From the IMG/VR virus record IMGVR_UViG_3300033155_000806, positions 1 through 47,623 of that record: DNA of 47,623 nt; one strand, given 5' to 3'. Shown piece by piece: positions 7,335-15,921 of this stretch (position 1 is its first letter; every line of letters begins with the position of its first letter). The position numbers and the translations under genes were made by a program. Below the pieces are notes generated by a model. It saw only the letters and a program-made list of their open reading frames with translations. It was not told where the DNA came from and did no database searches. The stretch comes from a virus.

Positions 7335-8356
7335 ATAACCCGTACCATTGAATGACGACATCCAATATGCGGCAGTAAGTTCCGATATTTCCACCCCTTC
7401 GAATTGCCTTTGAGAGATTCCGTTTTTACAATTTCGTGTAAACGTTTGCGAGATACGCCTTTACCTTTGCCTTCTTTTGCTATTTGTTGTTTGATTGCTT
7501 TACAAATGGCGGTCGTTCGTGCATCATTTGCTCCTATCCAGTCATAACGGAATTCATCATTTGGATCTCGTTCGGCATATCTCCGATCTCGAAGATTATT
7601 GGAGATTGAACTGTGCTCCGTTCGGACTATCGTTCGCGCCTGTGTAAAATCTATATCAGTTTCTTTTTCGATACGACGAGCAATACTATCTACTGTAAAC
7701 TCTCCTTTTTCTAACTCCTCTTCGATAATCTTTACAGTTTTTATTGTTTCGCCACGAGATGTACCTGAAAAGGTTGGAACATTCTTATGCAAGGTTTCAA
7801 GTTTTTTTCTTTCGTCCCTTGCTGTTTTTTCAGGAGATTTTGGTCTCCACTCCAATAAATTGTTTTTTTCAATTGCTGAATTTAATGTTGTCAGAGGTAT
7901 CTGCAATCCCGTCTGTTGGGTCATCCTAATAATTGAAGCGTTTACTGCTTTAGCGATATCAACCCGTTTCATGATGCCAGCGGCATAAATCATCCGATGT
8001 AGCGTCCAGAGAGTCTCCAGGGCGTCCTTCTTCATTGCCTTGCCCAATACCTCAAGCCGTTTCATAAAGGCAGGAGTAAGCTCATAGTCACGCTTCAGGA
8101 TGTCCATAACCTGTGCCTTTGACATCCGGGGATGGTAGATCATAGTATCTGCGTCATCGGACTTACGCAAGACTTTCCAAAGCTCGGCATCATTGTATCG
8201 CAAGTTGTTTCGCGGCATGGATCGCTTAAGTCCTTTCCGGTCGGCTTCTGGTTCATCACATCCACCGCGTCCGGCATTTGCGCCGATCCCTCTACCGCTG
8301 CCGTCGTGCTTTGGAGTGCGCAAGATGCGCCAGAGTTCTGTGTTGGATCGAGTCAT
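7331..8356 (-). CDS. MuF-like head morphogenesis protein
   Basis: 341 residues. The C-terminal third has the SPP1 gp7/Mu gpF signature: ARTIVRTEHSSISNNLRDRR, YDWIGANDARTTAICKAI and finally LPHIGCRHSMVRVI. These minor head proteins bind the portal during procapsid assembly. The N-terminal 65 residues hold two copies of an L-W-x-I/V-L-R motif (residues about 8-13 and 59-63) that also occurs in the portal and in a 218-residue neck-region protein. Its 3' half is more A+T-rich than its 5' half. It overlaps the preceding fibre gene by four bases and normally follows the portal, not the fibres. Confidence 0.82.
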   Translation of the reverse strand: MTRSNTELWRILRTPKHDGSGRGIGANAGRGGCDEPEADRKGLKRSMPRNNLRYNDAELWKVLRKSDDADTMIYHPRMSKAQVMDILKRDYELTPAFMKRLEVLGKAMKKDALETLWTLHRMIYAAGIMKRVDIAKAVNASIIRMTQQTGLQIPLTTLNSAIEKNNLLEWRPKSPEKTARDERKKLETLHKNVPTFSGTSRGETIKTVKIIEEELEKGEFTVDSIARRIEKETDIDFTQARTIVRTEHSSISNNLRDRRYAERDPNDEFRYDWIGANDARTTAICKAIKQQIAKEGKGKGVSRKRLHEIVKTESLKGNSKGWKYRNLLPHIGCRHSMVRVI

Positions 8357-10152
8357 AATGTATATTCCACGTCCTCATAGACGACTTCACTGATAGTCTC
8401 TTCGACTGTCTCCAATGCGTCTGACAAATTGTACTTGGTCTTACCGTTATTCCCGTCCTTATCGATCTTGAGTGCTTTGCCGGATGTTTTGTCGATGACG
8501 TATCCTTCTTTCATTTTGTGCTTCGTGACGGTCTTCTCTTGCATCTTCTGCACCCGCTGCACCTTCGGTTCGCCAGTCAGTTCGTCAAGGGTGTACTGGT
8601 CTTCCATGACTTTGCGCTTGATCGTGACGGTCTTCTTTGGTGCGTTTGCACAGGACTGGTGCATTGGAATGGTGAGGATGTCGCCGATTTCGTTGTGCCC
8701 TATGAGGTATAGCACAAGAATCTCGCCGTCCTCGAATGCTTTGCCACACTTCGGGCAGTGTGTATCAGAGAAGACGAGGTCTGATGAGGCAGCCCATGAT
8801 GGAGCCACGTTCGATCCGCCCGTCGTTAGTTGGTATCCATCCGTTCCCGGTGCCAGTACTTCAACATCCGTATTCCCATCGTACCATATTCCGCCCCAAG
8901 CGAACGAATATGGATTGATCTTCCACACATCTCCGAACCCAGTTCCAGGACTGCACCCATCTACATATTTCGCATCATAAGTGTCGCCCGAGACGCCTGT
9001 GCCACCACGAGCAACTGGGAGTGTGCCGGAGGTGATGGTTGCTGCGGACTGGTTATGTGCGCTCGGTGGATACGTACTCGGCTTCCCACTGATCGATGCC
9101 CATGCCCACGAACCGGATGTGCACGCGCGTGCAGATGGGTGTGAGTAGTTGTTGAAATTCGCCTCACACCATGCCTTCGTGGCTGCGTCCTGCGCTGCTG
9201 CGGGATCGGCGAGAGATTCAATCTTCTTGGAAGACATACACAATCCATGCATTATTCTTAGTCGGGGTGTATCTGTAACTCCAGCAATTTCTAATGCACA
9301 TACTTGACCAGTCTTTGCCGCGTTCGTTGCATAAAACGAGATATATCCTGGATCTGGTGTATACTGATCTTCCGGAACGAGAGCTATATATGGGCCGTGG
9401 CTTCCAGATGCTCCCCCTTGCAAGTGTAATACATGTTCATCATCGTGGCCATAAAGCGTGTGTACTCCAATAATATCCTTATAATTCAAGTTCAGATTGC
9501 CACTCATTGCCCGCGAACCACTCGCAAGCAAATACTGTGTGTGGTCATCATCAGTGAGACCGGTGAGGGCACCATGGTCGGTGACGCCGCCGCCACCTGT
9601 AGTTTCCACCCACACTGCCGCCGTTAAAGTAGCATCAAGACAGACATATTCCTTATTCGCTGTCGTGTTGAACCATCTTGATTCGACTGCATATCCATCA
9701 CCTGTGTCATCATTTACCGTTGGGGCTGTGGTGCCTATATTGGACTTGATCACCTCATACGCTCCGGCTCCGGTCTTGCGCATGGACCCGTCACCGCCAG
9801 AGAAATCAGAATCCATCACCGCCCCGGCAGCCGCAACATTGGTTGCATCCGTGACGTCAGCGCCCGTTTCAACACCATCCAACTTATCACTATCAGCGTC
9901 TGTGAACGCTTGCTCGCCAGTATCAGGATATTTAGTTGCTCTCGGCTCGATTCCATCCAACTTATCACTATCAGCGTCTGTGAACGCTTGCTCGCCAGTA
10001 TCAGGATACTTGGTCGCCTCTGTCTGTTCGACCGCTATAATTCCGTCACCATCAGGATCATATACGCTCTTTAGCATATCGGCATCGCTGCCTGCCATTG
10101 CAAGTACTTCTGCAAGCGTCTTTCCCTGTAAGCGGTTCGAGTCTTTAATCAT
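8353..10152 (-). CDS. Tail fibre protein with zinc-finger C-terminal domain (fibre A)
   Basis: 599 residues. The N-terminal region carries two identical 26-residue repeats and then GVETGADVTDATNV, a collagen-free fibre repeat typical of phage tail fibres. The middle is Gly/Ser/Thr-rich and beta-structured (DDDHTQYLLASGSRAMSGNL). The last 160 residues begin with a cysteine/histidine knuckle (THCPKCGK, then MHQSC) followed by a Lys/Thr/Val-rich segment. That end is nearly identical to the end of the next fibre gene. It would bind the host surface. Start overlaps the upstream stop as ATGA. Confidence 0.8.
   Translation of the reverse strand: MIKDSNRLQGKTLAEVLAMAGSDADMLKSVYDPDGDGIIAVEQTEATKYPDTGEQAFTDADSDKLDGIEPRATKYPDTGEQAFTDADSDKLDGVETGADVTDATNVAAAGAVMDSDFSGGDGSMRKTGAGAYEVIKSNIGTTAPTVNDDTGDGYAVESRWFNTTANKEYVCLDATLTAAVWVETTGGGGVTDHGALTGLTDDDHTQYLLASGSRAMSGNLNLNYKDIIGVHTLYGHDDEHVLHLQGGASGSHGPYIALVPEDQYTPDPGYISFYATNAAKTGQVCALEIAGVTDTPRLRIMHGLCMSSKKIESLADPAAAQDAATKAWCEANFNNYSHPSARACTSGSWAWASISGKPSTYPPSAHNQSAATITSGTLPVARGGTGVSGDTYDAKYVDGCSPGTGFGDVWKINPYSFAWGGIWYDGNTDVEVLAPGTDGYQLTTGGSNVAPSWAASSDLVFSDTHCPKCGKAFEDGEILVLYLIGHNEIGDILTIPMHQSCANAPKKTVTIKRKVMEDQYTLDELTGEPKVQRVQKMQEKTVTKHKMKEGYVIDKTSGKALKIDKDGNNGKTKYNLSDALETVEETISEVVYEDVEYTL
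8508..8796. repeat. Long direct repeat inside fibre A (copy 1)
   Basis: About 289 bases that closely match 10298-10586 in the same orientation, offset by 1,790 bases. The region codes the zinc-knuckle part of both fibre C-termini. Identity is near complete over long blocks, such as the stretch around CTATGAGGTATAGCACAAGA. Such repeats allow recombination that would delete or exchange fibre bodies. Confidence 0.85.
9875..10008. repeat. Tandem 78-base repeat in fibre A
   Basis: The block beginning CCATCCAACTTATCAC at 9875 is repeated at 9953, a period of 78 bases (26 codons), with 56 bases identical in both copies. It encodes the DKLDG-x-E repeat of the fibre shaft. Copy-number change here would alter fibre length without shifting the frame. 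Confidence 0.85.
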
Positions 10153-11243
10153 AATTCAAATTCCATGTCTTCATATACCACTTCTTTTGCGGTCTCCTTG
10201 ATCTCATTGATAGCGTCTGTCGCCGCGATCTTCCTCTTTCGTTTTCCATCGTCCATTTGCCAGAACTCACCGGTCTTATTATTGAATTCAACCCCGTCTT
10301 TCAGTTTGCGCTTCGTGACGGTCTTCTCTTGCATCTTCTGCACCCGCTGCACCTTCGGTTCGCCCGTGTCTTCATCGAAGATGAACTGGTCTTCCATTAC
10401 TTTGCGGCGGATTGTGACGGTCTTCTTTGGTGCGTTTGCACAGGACTGGTGCATCGGGATTGTGAGGATGTCGCCGATTTCGTTGTGCCCTATGAGGTAT
10501 AGCACAAGAATCTCGCCGTCCTCGAATGCTTTGCCACACTTCGGACAGTGGGTATCAGAGAAGATGAGATCCGATGAAGCAGCCCAATATGGCTTTGCAG
10601 CAGTCACGTCTTGTGTAAGCTGGTACCCACTGACTGATGTCGGAAGACAAATTTGTACACCTGCTGGATCAAAATATAATATACCACCCGAATTTGCCAT
10701 AGTATTTGGTACTTTATATACATCGTCTTTGGTAGTTCCAGGACTGCACCCATCCACCTTATCAGCATTAACATCTGCAACGCTGCCGCTGCCAGTGACG
10801 CCTGTGCCACCTTGTGCAACAGATAAAACACCCTGAACGAACACCCGCCCATCGTGTATTTGATCGTTTGTGATCGTTGTATCATTCGCGGGTACATCCA
10901 CCACTGCCAGTAGAATATCGCCAGCTGTGATGTCTGGGGGGATGGCGGTTGCGGCAGGTGTGCCGGTAACAACCGCGGGAGTGCCGCCGGATGTGTCATA
11001 GATTATCAGGTCTTTACGTGGATTCGTACCATCTGCCGCCGTGATCACAACATTCGTAACGCTGGATTCAGTGTATTCCGTACCATCAACAAAGCAAACC
11101 CCAAGTGCAACATCTACACTCATATTTGCGCCCGCTGCTTTCTCGCTCACTGCCAGCCCGCTGATGACACCCCAGTTCTTGCAACCATCGTTTAGGGCAT
11201 TACCGATAACATGATGCAACGGGTCATTATATGCATAGCTCAT
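10149..11243 (-). CDS. Tail fibre protein with zinc-finger C-terminal domain (fibre B)
   Basis: 364 residues. The N-terminal 160 residues match a common baseplate-attachment domain of phage fibres (MSYAYNDPLHHVIG, GVCFVDGTEYTESSVTNVVI, PRKDLIIYD, ITNDQIHDGRV). A short shaft follows, then the same C-terminal module as fibre A with THCPKCGK and MHQSC. The final 60 residues diverge from fibre A. The two genes overlap by four bases and so are translated together; whether both are in each particle or serve as alternatives cannot be told from sequence. Confidence 0.8.
   Translation of the reverse strand: MSYAYNDPLHHVIGNALNDGCKNWGVISGLAVSEKAAGANMSVDVALGVCFVDGTEYTESSVTNVVITAADGTNPRKDLIIYDTSGGTPAVVTGTPAATAIPPDITAGDILLAVVDVPANDTTITNDQIHDGRVFVQGVLSVAQGGTGVTGSGSVADVNADKVDGCSPGTTKDDVYKVPNTMANSGGILYFDPAGVQICLPTSVSGYQLTQDVTAAKPYWAASSDLIFSDTHCPKCGKAFEDGEILVLYLIGHNEIGDILTIPMHQSCANAPKKTVTIRRKVMEDQFIFDEDTGEPKVQRVQKMQEKTVTKRKLKDGVEFNNKTGEFWQMDDGKRKRKIAATDAINEIKETAKEVVYEDMEFEL
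10298..10586. repeat. Long direct repeat inside fibre B (copy 2)
   Basis: Partner of 8508-8796. The divergent stretch between conserved blocks is the part coding the residues after the MEDQ motif, so the two domains share a framework with a variable strip. Confidence 0.85.
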
Positions 11244-11599
11244 TGGTTACTCAGCTCCGTGTCAATTTCTATTCGTAATTCATACGCGCTTGTTTTCGAT
11301 ACTGTTGTGTGTGTCTGTCGGTTCATTAGTGTGCCTCCGGTTGATGCATTAAGTGCCCCGTTCTCGGTGTATGATACGCCATTGCCTTGATCTGCTGAAA
11401 CCACGCCCTGAAACCGCACACGCTTGTCGGCAGGTTTGCTTCGGCTGTTGATGGCAACCCGGACCGATTCTGTCTCAAGAGCCGTATCTCCCGCCACCGG
11501 TGCGGTTGTGCCTGTTCCCAGCGCGATATGGCTCGGAACGTTCACTGAATCGCCATGAAGGATATTTCTAACAGCGTTCAACCATGCGTCTGTGATCAT
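11240..11599 (-). CDS. Tail/baseplate fibre-base protein, 119 aa
   Basis: The protein has the pattern of small phage tail proteins that begin with an N-terminal helix and then HIALGTGTTAPVAGDTALETE, followed by beta strands ending in YELRIEIDTELSN. A weaker version of the same theme (YVGLTDGTPTVVAGDT) occurs in the 172-residue protein at 42380-42898, suggesting distant paralogy. ATG 11599 is preceded by GAGGAATTACA, part of the recurrent palindromic leader at 11613. It lies between the hub protein and fibre B. Confidence 0.75.
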   Translation of the reverse strand: MITDAWLNAVRNILHGDSVNVPSHIALGTGTTAPVAGDTALETESVRVAINSRSKPADKRVRFQGVVSADQGNGVSYTENGALNASTGGTLMNRQTHTTVSKTSAYELRIEIDTELSNQ

Positions 11600-11612
11600 T
11601 GTAATTCCTCTT

Positions 11613-11628
11613 TTAAGTTGTAACTAAA
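11613..11628. repeat. TTAAGTTATAACTTAA-type palindrome, copy 2 (imperfect)
   Basis: The element reads TTAAGTTGTAACTAAA here, two changes from the perfect form. On the minus strand it is followed by AAAAGAGGAATTAC and the ATG at 11599, the same leader seen before the 58-residue gene at 17466. Palindrome and ribosome binding site thus form one repeated unit. Confidence 0.65.
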
Positions 11629-11633
11629 AAACA

Positions 11634-12842
11634 TTATCCTTCCACCTTATCGGCAAACACTCTACGATCTCCCCAATTCACCATACCAAACTCACAGTGT
11701 CCGGTTACACCAAATAATGCTGAATCTGATACTGTCCACCGCTCGATCTTGAAAGAATCTGCAAGCCCCATGCCCTCATAGAACCGGACTATCTTTGTCG
11801 TTACTGCGTCCTCATCAACAAACTGCTGCTCTATTGCAAGTATCCGCTCTATCAGGTCTACAAACAGTCCTTCAAGGTGTTTCGCGTACTGTGCAACCTG
11901 TATTTTTGTGTGATGTGACGGATATTCATGCGTTTTTGAGATTACCAGATAATCAGCATTAATACTATACCGTCCAAGTGTGAGGTGGATTGTTTCACCA
12001 GCGTTTAACGACTTATATCCTATTGCGGTGAGATTGATAATATTCAGCTTCCATGCATGTTCAAGGAGATATGCCTCTGCTATTGCCATAGCGGCTTCTG
12101 TTGTGGTTATCTCCGTATCGACAATACGATGTTCTTTTATGATGCCATATTCAGTTTGCGATGGCACGTCCTCTTCCATCACTACAATCTGCGAATTGTC
12201 GGTGATCGCCCCATACACCATAACCCGGTTGACGATGTCCTCCCCATTTTCGATAATGTCAAATCCGATTAGGGGATCGGAGCCAAGCGTGATGGCTAAA
12301 CCGCTTGCAGCGTATTCATTTTCATGATAGTGAAAGTCTTTATCCACATCTACCCAAAACCGGAAATCTTTATCATTGCCAAGTGTATCCTCCCCAGCAC
12401 ATTGCAGTACCGCGTCCCACGCGGTGGTTTTAAATATCCGGTCTACCAGTTCTGTGCTGCCTGTGTCAATCTCTGTTCGCGTGCAGGATGGTGCGTATTT
12501 CTCAACCAGATCGTCAACAATATCTGCTCTGGTTTGCTGATAATACGACTCAATAATGTATCGGTCGAACAGTTCTGACAGATAATCCCGCCCGCTAATC
12601 TCGATTGTATTCGTGTCGAAATCCGGCAGCATGGACTCAATCCTGCCTCTAAAAATCACAGTGGAATCAAGGAGTATCTGCACATCGTCATACTGGTTGT
12701 ACGTTCCGAGCTTCCCGTTTGCGTCGTTGAATACAGCATCAAACCGCTTCGATCCCGCTATGGTGTCAATTACTTTGATCGAGAGGAAATCCGTAACAGA
12801 TGCAAGTGGTGTGCCGATCTTAATATCCCAACCCATCCTCAC
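11634..12842 (-). CDS. Baseplate hub protein (gp27/late-control D-like)
   Basis: 402 residues placed right after two small distal-tail proteins and before the fibres. The N-terminal half has the look of tail hub proteins: a strand-rich start, GKLGTYNQYDDVQILL and VIFRGRIESMLPDFD, then IEISGRDYLSELFDRY, which corresponds to the G-x-D-Y/L segment shared by gp27-like hubs. The middle has a conserved IVNRVMVYG element. The C-terminal 60 residues are probably an attachment arm. It would form the ring at the tail tip through which the tape measure and DNA leave. Confidence 0.75.
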   Translation of the reverse strand: MRMGWDIKIGTPLASVTDFLSIKVIDTIAGSKRFDAVFNDANGKLGTYNQYDDVQILLDSTVIFRGRIESMLPDFDTNTIEISGRDYLSELFDRYIIESYYQQTRADIVDDLVEKYAPSCTRTEIDTGSTELVDRIFKTTAWDAVLQCAGEDTLGNDKDFRFWVDVDKDFHYHENEYAASGLAITLGSDPLIGFDIIENGEDIVNRVMVYGAITDNSQIVVMEEDVPSQTEYGIIKEHRIVDTEITTTEAAMAIAEAYLLEHAWKLNIINLTAIGYKSLNAGETIHLTLGRYSINADYLVISKTHEYPSHHTKIQVAQYAKHLEGLFVDLIERILAIEQQFVDEDAVTTKIVRFYEGMGLADSFKIERWTVSDSALFGVTGHCEFGMVNWGDRRVFADKVEG

Positions 12843-13267
12843 ACCGCCCGCGTGTCGATCCCGATGCTCATAGTGTACTCAAACTCATTGCCGTCTGTTT
12901 CTGCGAGATCGGTTACGTCGAACGTTGCTATCAGCATGTAATAGCTCTTGCCACGCCATGCTATTTTAGGAAAGTTCGTCTTATCTGTAAGATCATTGTT
13001 CACAGGGTTTGCCGGATACCACCACCATTCTTTTGCCGCGACAAGCAGTGCCGCCAAATCCGCTGACGCTGATGAACCGGATATGATGCCAGTGATGTCG
13101 ATCTGAACCGTGCCGCCATCCACTTGCATCTGCTGTGCTTCTTTCATCAATGATACCGGATCAGTCTTTATAGGGTTTGAGAGCGAATACATCAGTTCCT
13201 CCGCCTTGATTGAGATTGTACCAGTGCCAATGTCTTTGGGTTCCGTGAGCACAACTTGAAGTGTCAT
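12839..13267 (-). CDS. Distal tail protein, paralogue 1
   Basis: 142 residues, paralogous to the next gene: both have a helix ending in KEWW/YEWW, an FPKIAWRG/YPKVTWRG strand, an YMLI-F-D/A-x-T-D strand and a final Y-T/D-Y-x-M-x-x-x-I-D-T strand. Located between the tape measure and the hub, the position of Dit or similar tail-tip ring proteins. The start overlaps the preceding stop by four bases. Confidence 0.68.
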   Translation of the reverse strand: MTLQVVLTEPKDIGTGTISIKAEELMYSLSNPIKTDPVSLMKEAQQMQVDGGTVQIDITGIISGSSASADLAALLVAAKEWWWYPANPVNNDLTDKTNFPKIAWRGKSYYMLIATFDVTDLAETDGNEFEYTMSIGIDTRAV

Positions 13268-13692
13268 GGTGATCGACCCGTTGGCGCGGTGTCGATCACA
13301 AGCGTCATCATGTAGTCGTATTCATCCGAGTCAAGTTCCGCCTTGTCAGTCAACGCAAATCTCTGTATCAGCATGTACTCATCTGTACCGCCGCGCCATG
13401 TTACCTTCGGATAGGTGGATTGGTTCGTTATTGAGATTGAATCCCACCATTCGTAAGCTGCTGTAATCAACGCCTCAAGGTTCTGGAGTGCAGTGTTGCC
13501 ACCCTCTTCGATGCATATTCCGGCGATCGTCAAAAGGCATACGCCGGAATGCATCTGGTTCTGTCGGCATTCCGGCGTGTTTGGTCTCTGGTCTGGTTCA
13601 ATTTCATTCCTGACGCTGTAATCCACACGCTGCGCATTCAGTTCTATTGTTGCTCCACTGTTAGGTGCTGTGATGGTTACGATGCGGGTCAC
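13264..13692 (-). CDS. Distal tail protein, paralogue 2
   Basis: 142 residues, the tandem partner of the gene at 12839. Alignable over nearly the whole length, with the YEWWDS, TYPKVTWRG and YDYMMTLVIDT motifs. It starts four bases before the end of the tape measure gene. Two adjacent, equally long paralogues suggest a hetero-oligomeric tip ring or a recent duplication followed by divergence. Confidence 0.68.
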   Translation of the reverse strand: MTRIVTITAPNSGATIELNAQRVDYSVRNEIEPDQRPNTPECRQNQMHSGVCLLTIAGICIEEGGNTALQNLEALITAAYEWWDSISITNQSTYPKVTWRGGTDEYMLIQRFALTDKAELDSDEYDYMMTLVIDTAPTGRSP

Positions 13693-15737
13693 GTCTTCAC
13701 CATCCGCCTGATTTCGGTTGACAGGATGCGTGATATTTCATCTGCAAGTGCTCGGCTGTCTTTTTGCGTGCCGTTGTTTACTGTGAGATTGATCACGGGT
13801 GCAATGGTCACGTTTCCAGATGATCCTTCCTTCACAAGTGTGCCGCCACGTGGGACGACATATTCCCCACCATGTACTAGCGCGGTACTCGTTGAAGGAA
13901 CGTAACCACCTTTCTCGAATTGTTGGGTTATCTCTTCTGTGGAATCATCTACGACTCCACCGTGTGAAGCCATGAGATTCTGCTGTTGCTTTTCGGACAT
14001 TATATCCCACACAGACTGCATCACATACATCCCATCGATCAGGAGGCGCAATTCCTCGTTTGTCTTACCCAGACTATGTTCATACATCCTTTCGCCGGGT
14101 CGCTTGTAGAACCCACCCCATCCCACGCCCTCTGCCCCATATATTGATGTGACCACTTTATCCCATGCACGGGATGGTTCTTGCGGTATTTCTTCTGCGT
14201 CACCACTCCCCACCCATTCATGAAGTGCCTGATACCATTCATCATGTGTAAGCCCCCCCGCCATGTACTGCTCATTTAATGCTCTCTTTTGAGCGTTCGA
14301 TAGATCGCGTTCCACCCAATGTCCTTCGCCACCACCGCCACCTCCGCCGTCGCCACCGTCCTCGCCTATTCCACTCAATGTGTCCGTGATACCACTAACA
14401 GCATCCGTCAGACTCGGCATTCCCGCGGAGATTCCCGACACCAGATTGTCGATCAGAGTCCCCCCATAAGTTGCAGCATCCGCAGCAAAGTCGGTTATGG
14501 TGTCGAAAACACCTGCAAACGGATCGGTGATTTCAGGCCAATTCACGACGGGCGCAACTGCCTTATCATCACAAATTCCCAGCACGCTCGCCACCCATCC
14601 AGGGATAACGCTGCACCATGTGAAATCCGCGAATGGATTCGTGATGGTTGGCCAAGAGATTGTCCAATTATAAGCCCCCAGACCCAATACGGATAAGACC
14701 CAATCGGCGATACCGGAGAGATAATCAAGATCGAACGGATTACTGATTTCAGGCCAAGTCAGATTCGACAGATACGTTACAATGTATTCAAGCCCCTTAT
14801 CCACAAAATCCTTTGCCGCCCCCATTGCTTCAAAAAGTTTATCTTTCAGCCATCCGAGTTCGTCTTTGAATGTCCATATTGCCGCTATAACAACCCCAAT
14901 TGCAATAGCAATTCCGAGCGTTCCGGTGAATATCAACACGAGAGAAACCGCTGCAAGCACCACTGCGGCAAACACGCCTATCAATATTTGCCATTTCAAA
15001 TCCAACTCTCCGATCCATGTCCATACGTCTGATATTGCCAACGAGATTGCAGCAAAAGCACCACTCAATAGCCCCAGCCCTCCATCCTTTGCGGATTCCT
15101 TTTTAAATATTTCCGCCAACTTTCTGAATTCATTGGTGAAAGCATTGAGGAGCGGGATAATCGGTCTAATAAAAGTGTTCATAACATCCTTCATAATCGC
15201 CCCCCACTGACCGAAATACAGCGAGCCATACGACGCTGCACGAAGTAGCCCATAGACGCCGCCTATTGCTGCCCCAGTGATGGCAGTCCATACTATGCCG
15301 ATCTTCTTAAGCGATTCCATCACGCTAGCGCTGTGCTTCTCATGCTTTTCTTGATTGTTTAGTAATGCGATTTCTTCTTCACTCATAGAACCGACAATTT
15401 CCTGCATATTTCTCATCATTTCTTGGGATTCAGCAGAATAAAAATTACCAAGTCCCGCGAAAGAATCTTTCGCCACTTCCGAAAAATCTTTAAATCCGTC
15501 TTCCATTTCTTGCAAATTAGCAATTATCTGTTGAGCATCCGCGGAAAAAACGCCTGCAAAAACATCTATGACGTCTTCTGTTTTTTTAGTATCTTTTATT
15601 TGTTCATCTAAACTTTCATGTGATGACTTTCCCATCACTTCAAAATGCTTAGCAACTTCAGTTAGTGCTTTAAGTACCTGCACTACTTCTGCGGATACAA
15701 CAACACTCAATCCGGCTATCTCTTCATCGGCTGGCAT
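13689..15737 (-). CDS. Tail tape measure protein
   Basis: 682 residues. It follows the frameshifted tail chaperone, as tape measures do. Residues 1-150 are helical coiled coil; a first hydrophobic segment lies near TAITGAAIGGVYGLL, and a long one near WQILIGVFAAVVLAAVSLVL. A Gly-rich stretch (DGGDGGGGGGG) follows. The C-terminus (ALVHGGEYVVPRGG, VTIAPVINLTVNNGTQ, a final helix) is typical of siphovirus tape measures. If the usual 0.15 nm per residue holds, the tail would be about 100 nm. Confidence 0.9.
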   Translation of the reverse strand: MPADEEIAGLSVVVSAEVVQVLKALTEVAKHFEVMGKSSHESLDEQIKDTKKTEDVIDVFAGVFSADAQQIIANLQEMEDGFKDFSEVAKDSFAGLGNFYSAESQEMMRNMQEIVGSMSEEEIALLNNQEKHEKHSASVMESLKKIGIVWTAITGAAIGGVYGLLRAASYGSLYFGQWGAIMKDVMNTFIRPIIPLLNAFTNEFRKLAEIFKKESAKDGGLGLLSGAFAAISLAISDVWTWIGELDLKWQILIGVFAAVVLAAVSLVLIFTGTLGIAIAIGVVIAAIWTFKDELGWLKDKLFEAMGAAKDFVDKGLEYIVTYLSNLTWPEISNPFDLDYLSGIADWVLSVLGLGAYNWTISWPTITNPFADFTWCSVIPGWVASVLGICDDKAVAPVVNWPEITDPFAGVFDTITDFAADAATYGGTLIDNLVSGISAGMPSLTDAVSGITDTLSGIGEDGGDGGGGGGGEGHWVERDLSNAQKRALNEQYMAGGLTHDEWYQALHEWVGSGDAEEIPQEPSRAWDKVVTSIYGAEGVGWGGFYKRPGERMYEHSLGKTNEELRLLIDGMYVMQSVWDIMSEKQQQNLMASHGGVVDDSTEEITQQFEKGGYVPSTSTALVHGGEYVVPRGGTLVKEGSSGNVTIAPVINLTVNNGTQKDSRALADEISRILSTEIRRMVKT

Positions 15738-15921
15738 TATCGGATTTCTCCCTTATGATCTTGGCATGTTCATCGAGTAGTGTCATCAGTCCAATTACTT
15801 TGCGTCTTGGCATTTTTTGGATCTCGGATAGCGGCTGGTGGAGTTCACGCATAATCATGAACTCAACCACATCCGCCGCGTATGTCTCGCCTACGTTTCC
15901 GCCTCTGATAGCTGACCGGAG
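15724..15921 (-). CDS. Tail assembly chaperone, -1 frameshift extension (gpT-like)
   Basis: An open frame of 65 codons in the -1 frame relative to the upstream chaperone, stopping at TGA 15726-15724 inside the tape measure start. It has an internal ATG pair (MIMRELHQPLSEIQ) but no convincing ribosome binding site, and the frame is open back to the slippery site. Read through by frameshifting, the upstream protein becomes about 190 residues. The extension is helical and charged, as expected of gpT-type domains that recruit the tape measure. Confidence 0.78.
   Translation of the reverse strand, partial: LRSAIRGGNVGETYAADVVEFMIMRELHQPLSEIQKMPRRKVIGLMTLLDEHAKIIREKSDNASR

Noticed and set aside
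8353-11243. Diversity-generating retroelement acting on the fibres
   Set aside because: There is no reverse transcriptase gene and the repeat pair is not adenine-biased in its differences.
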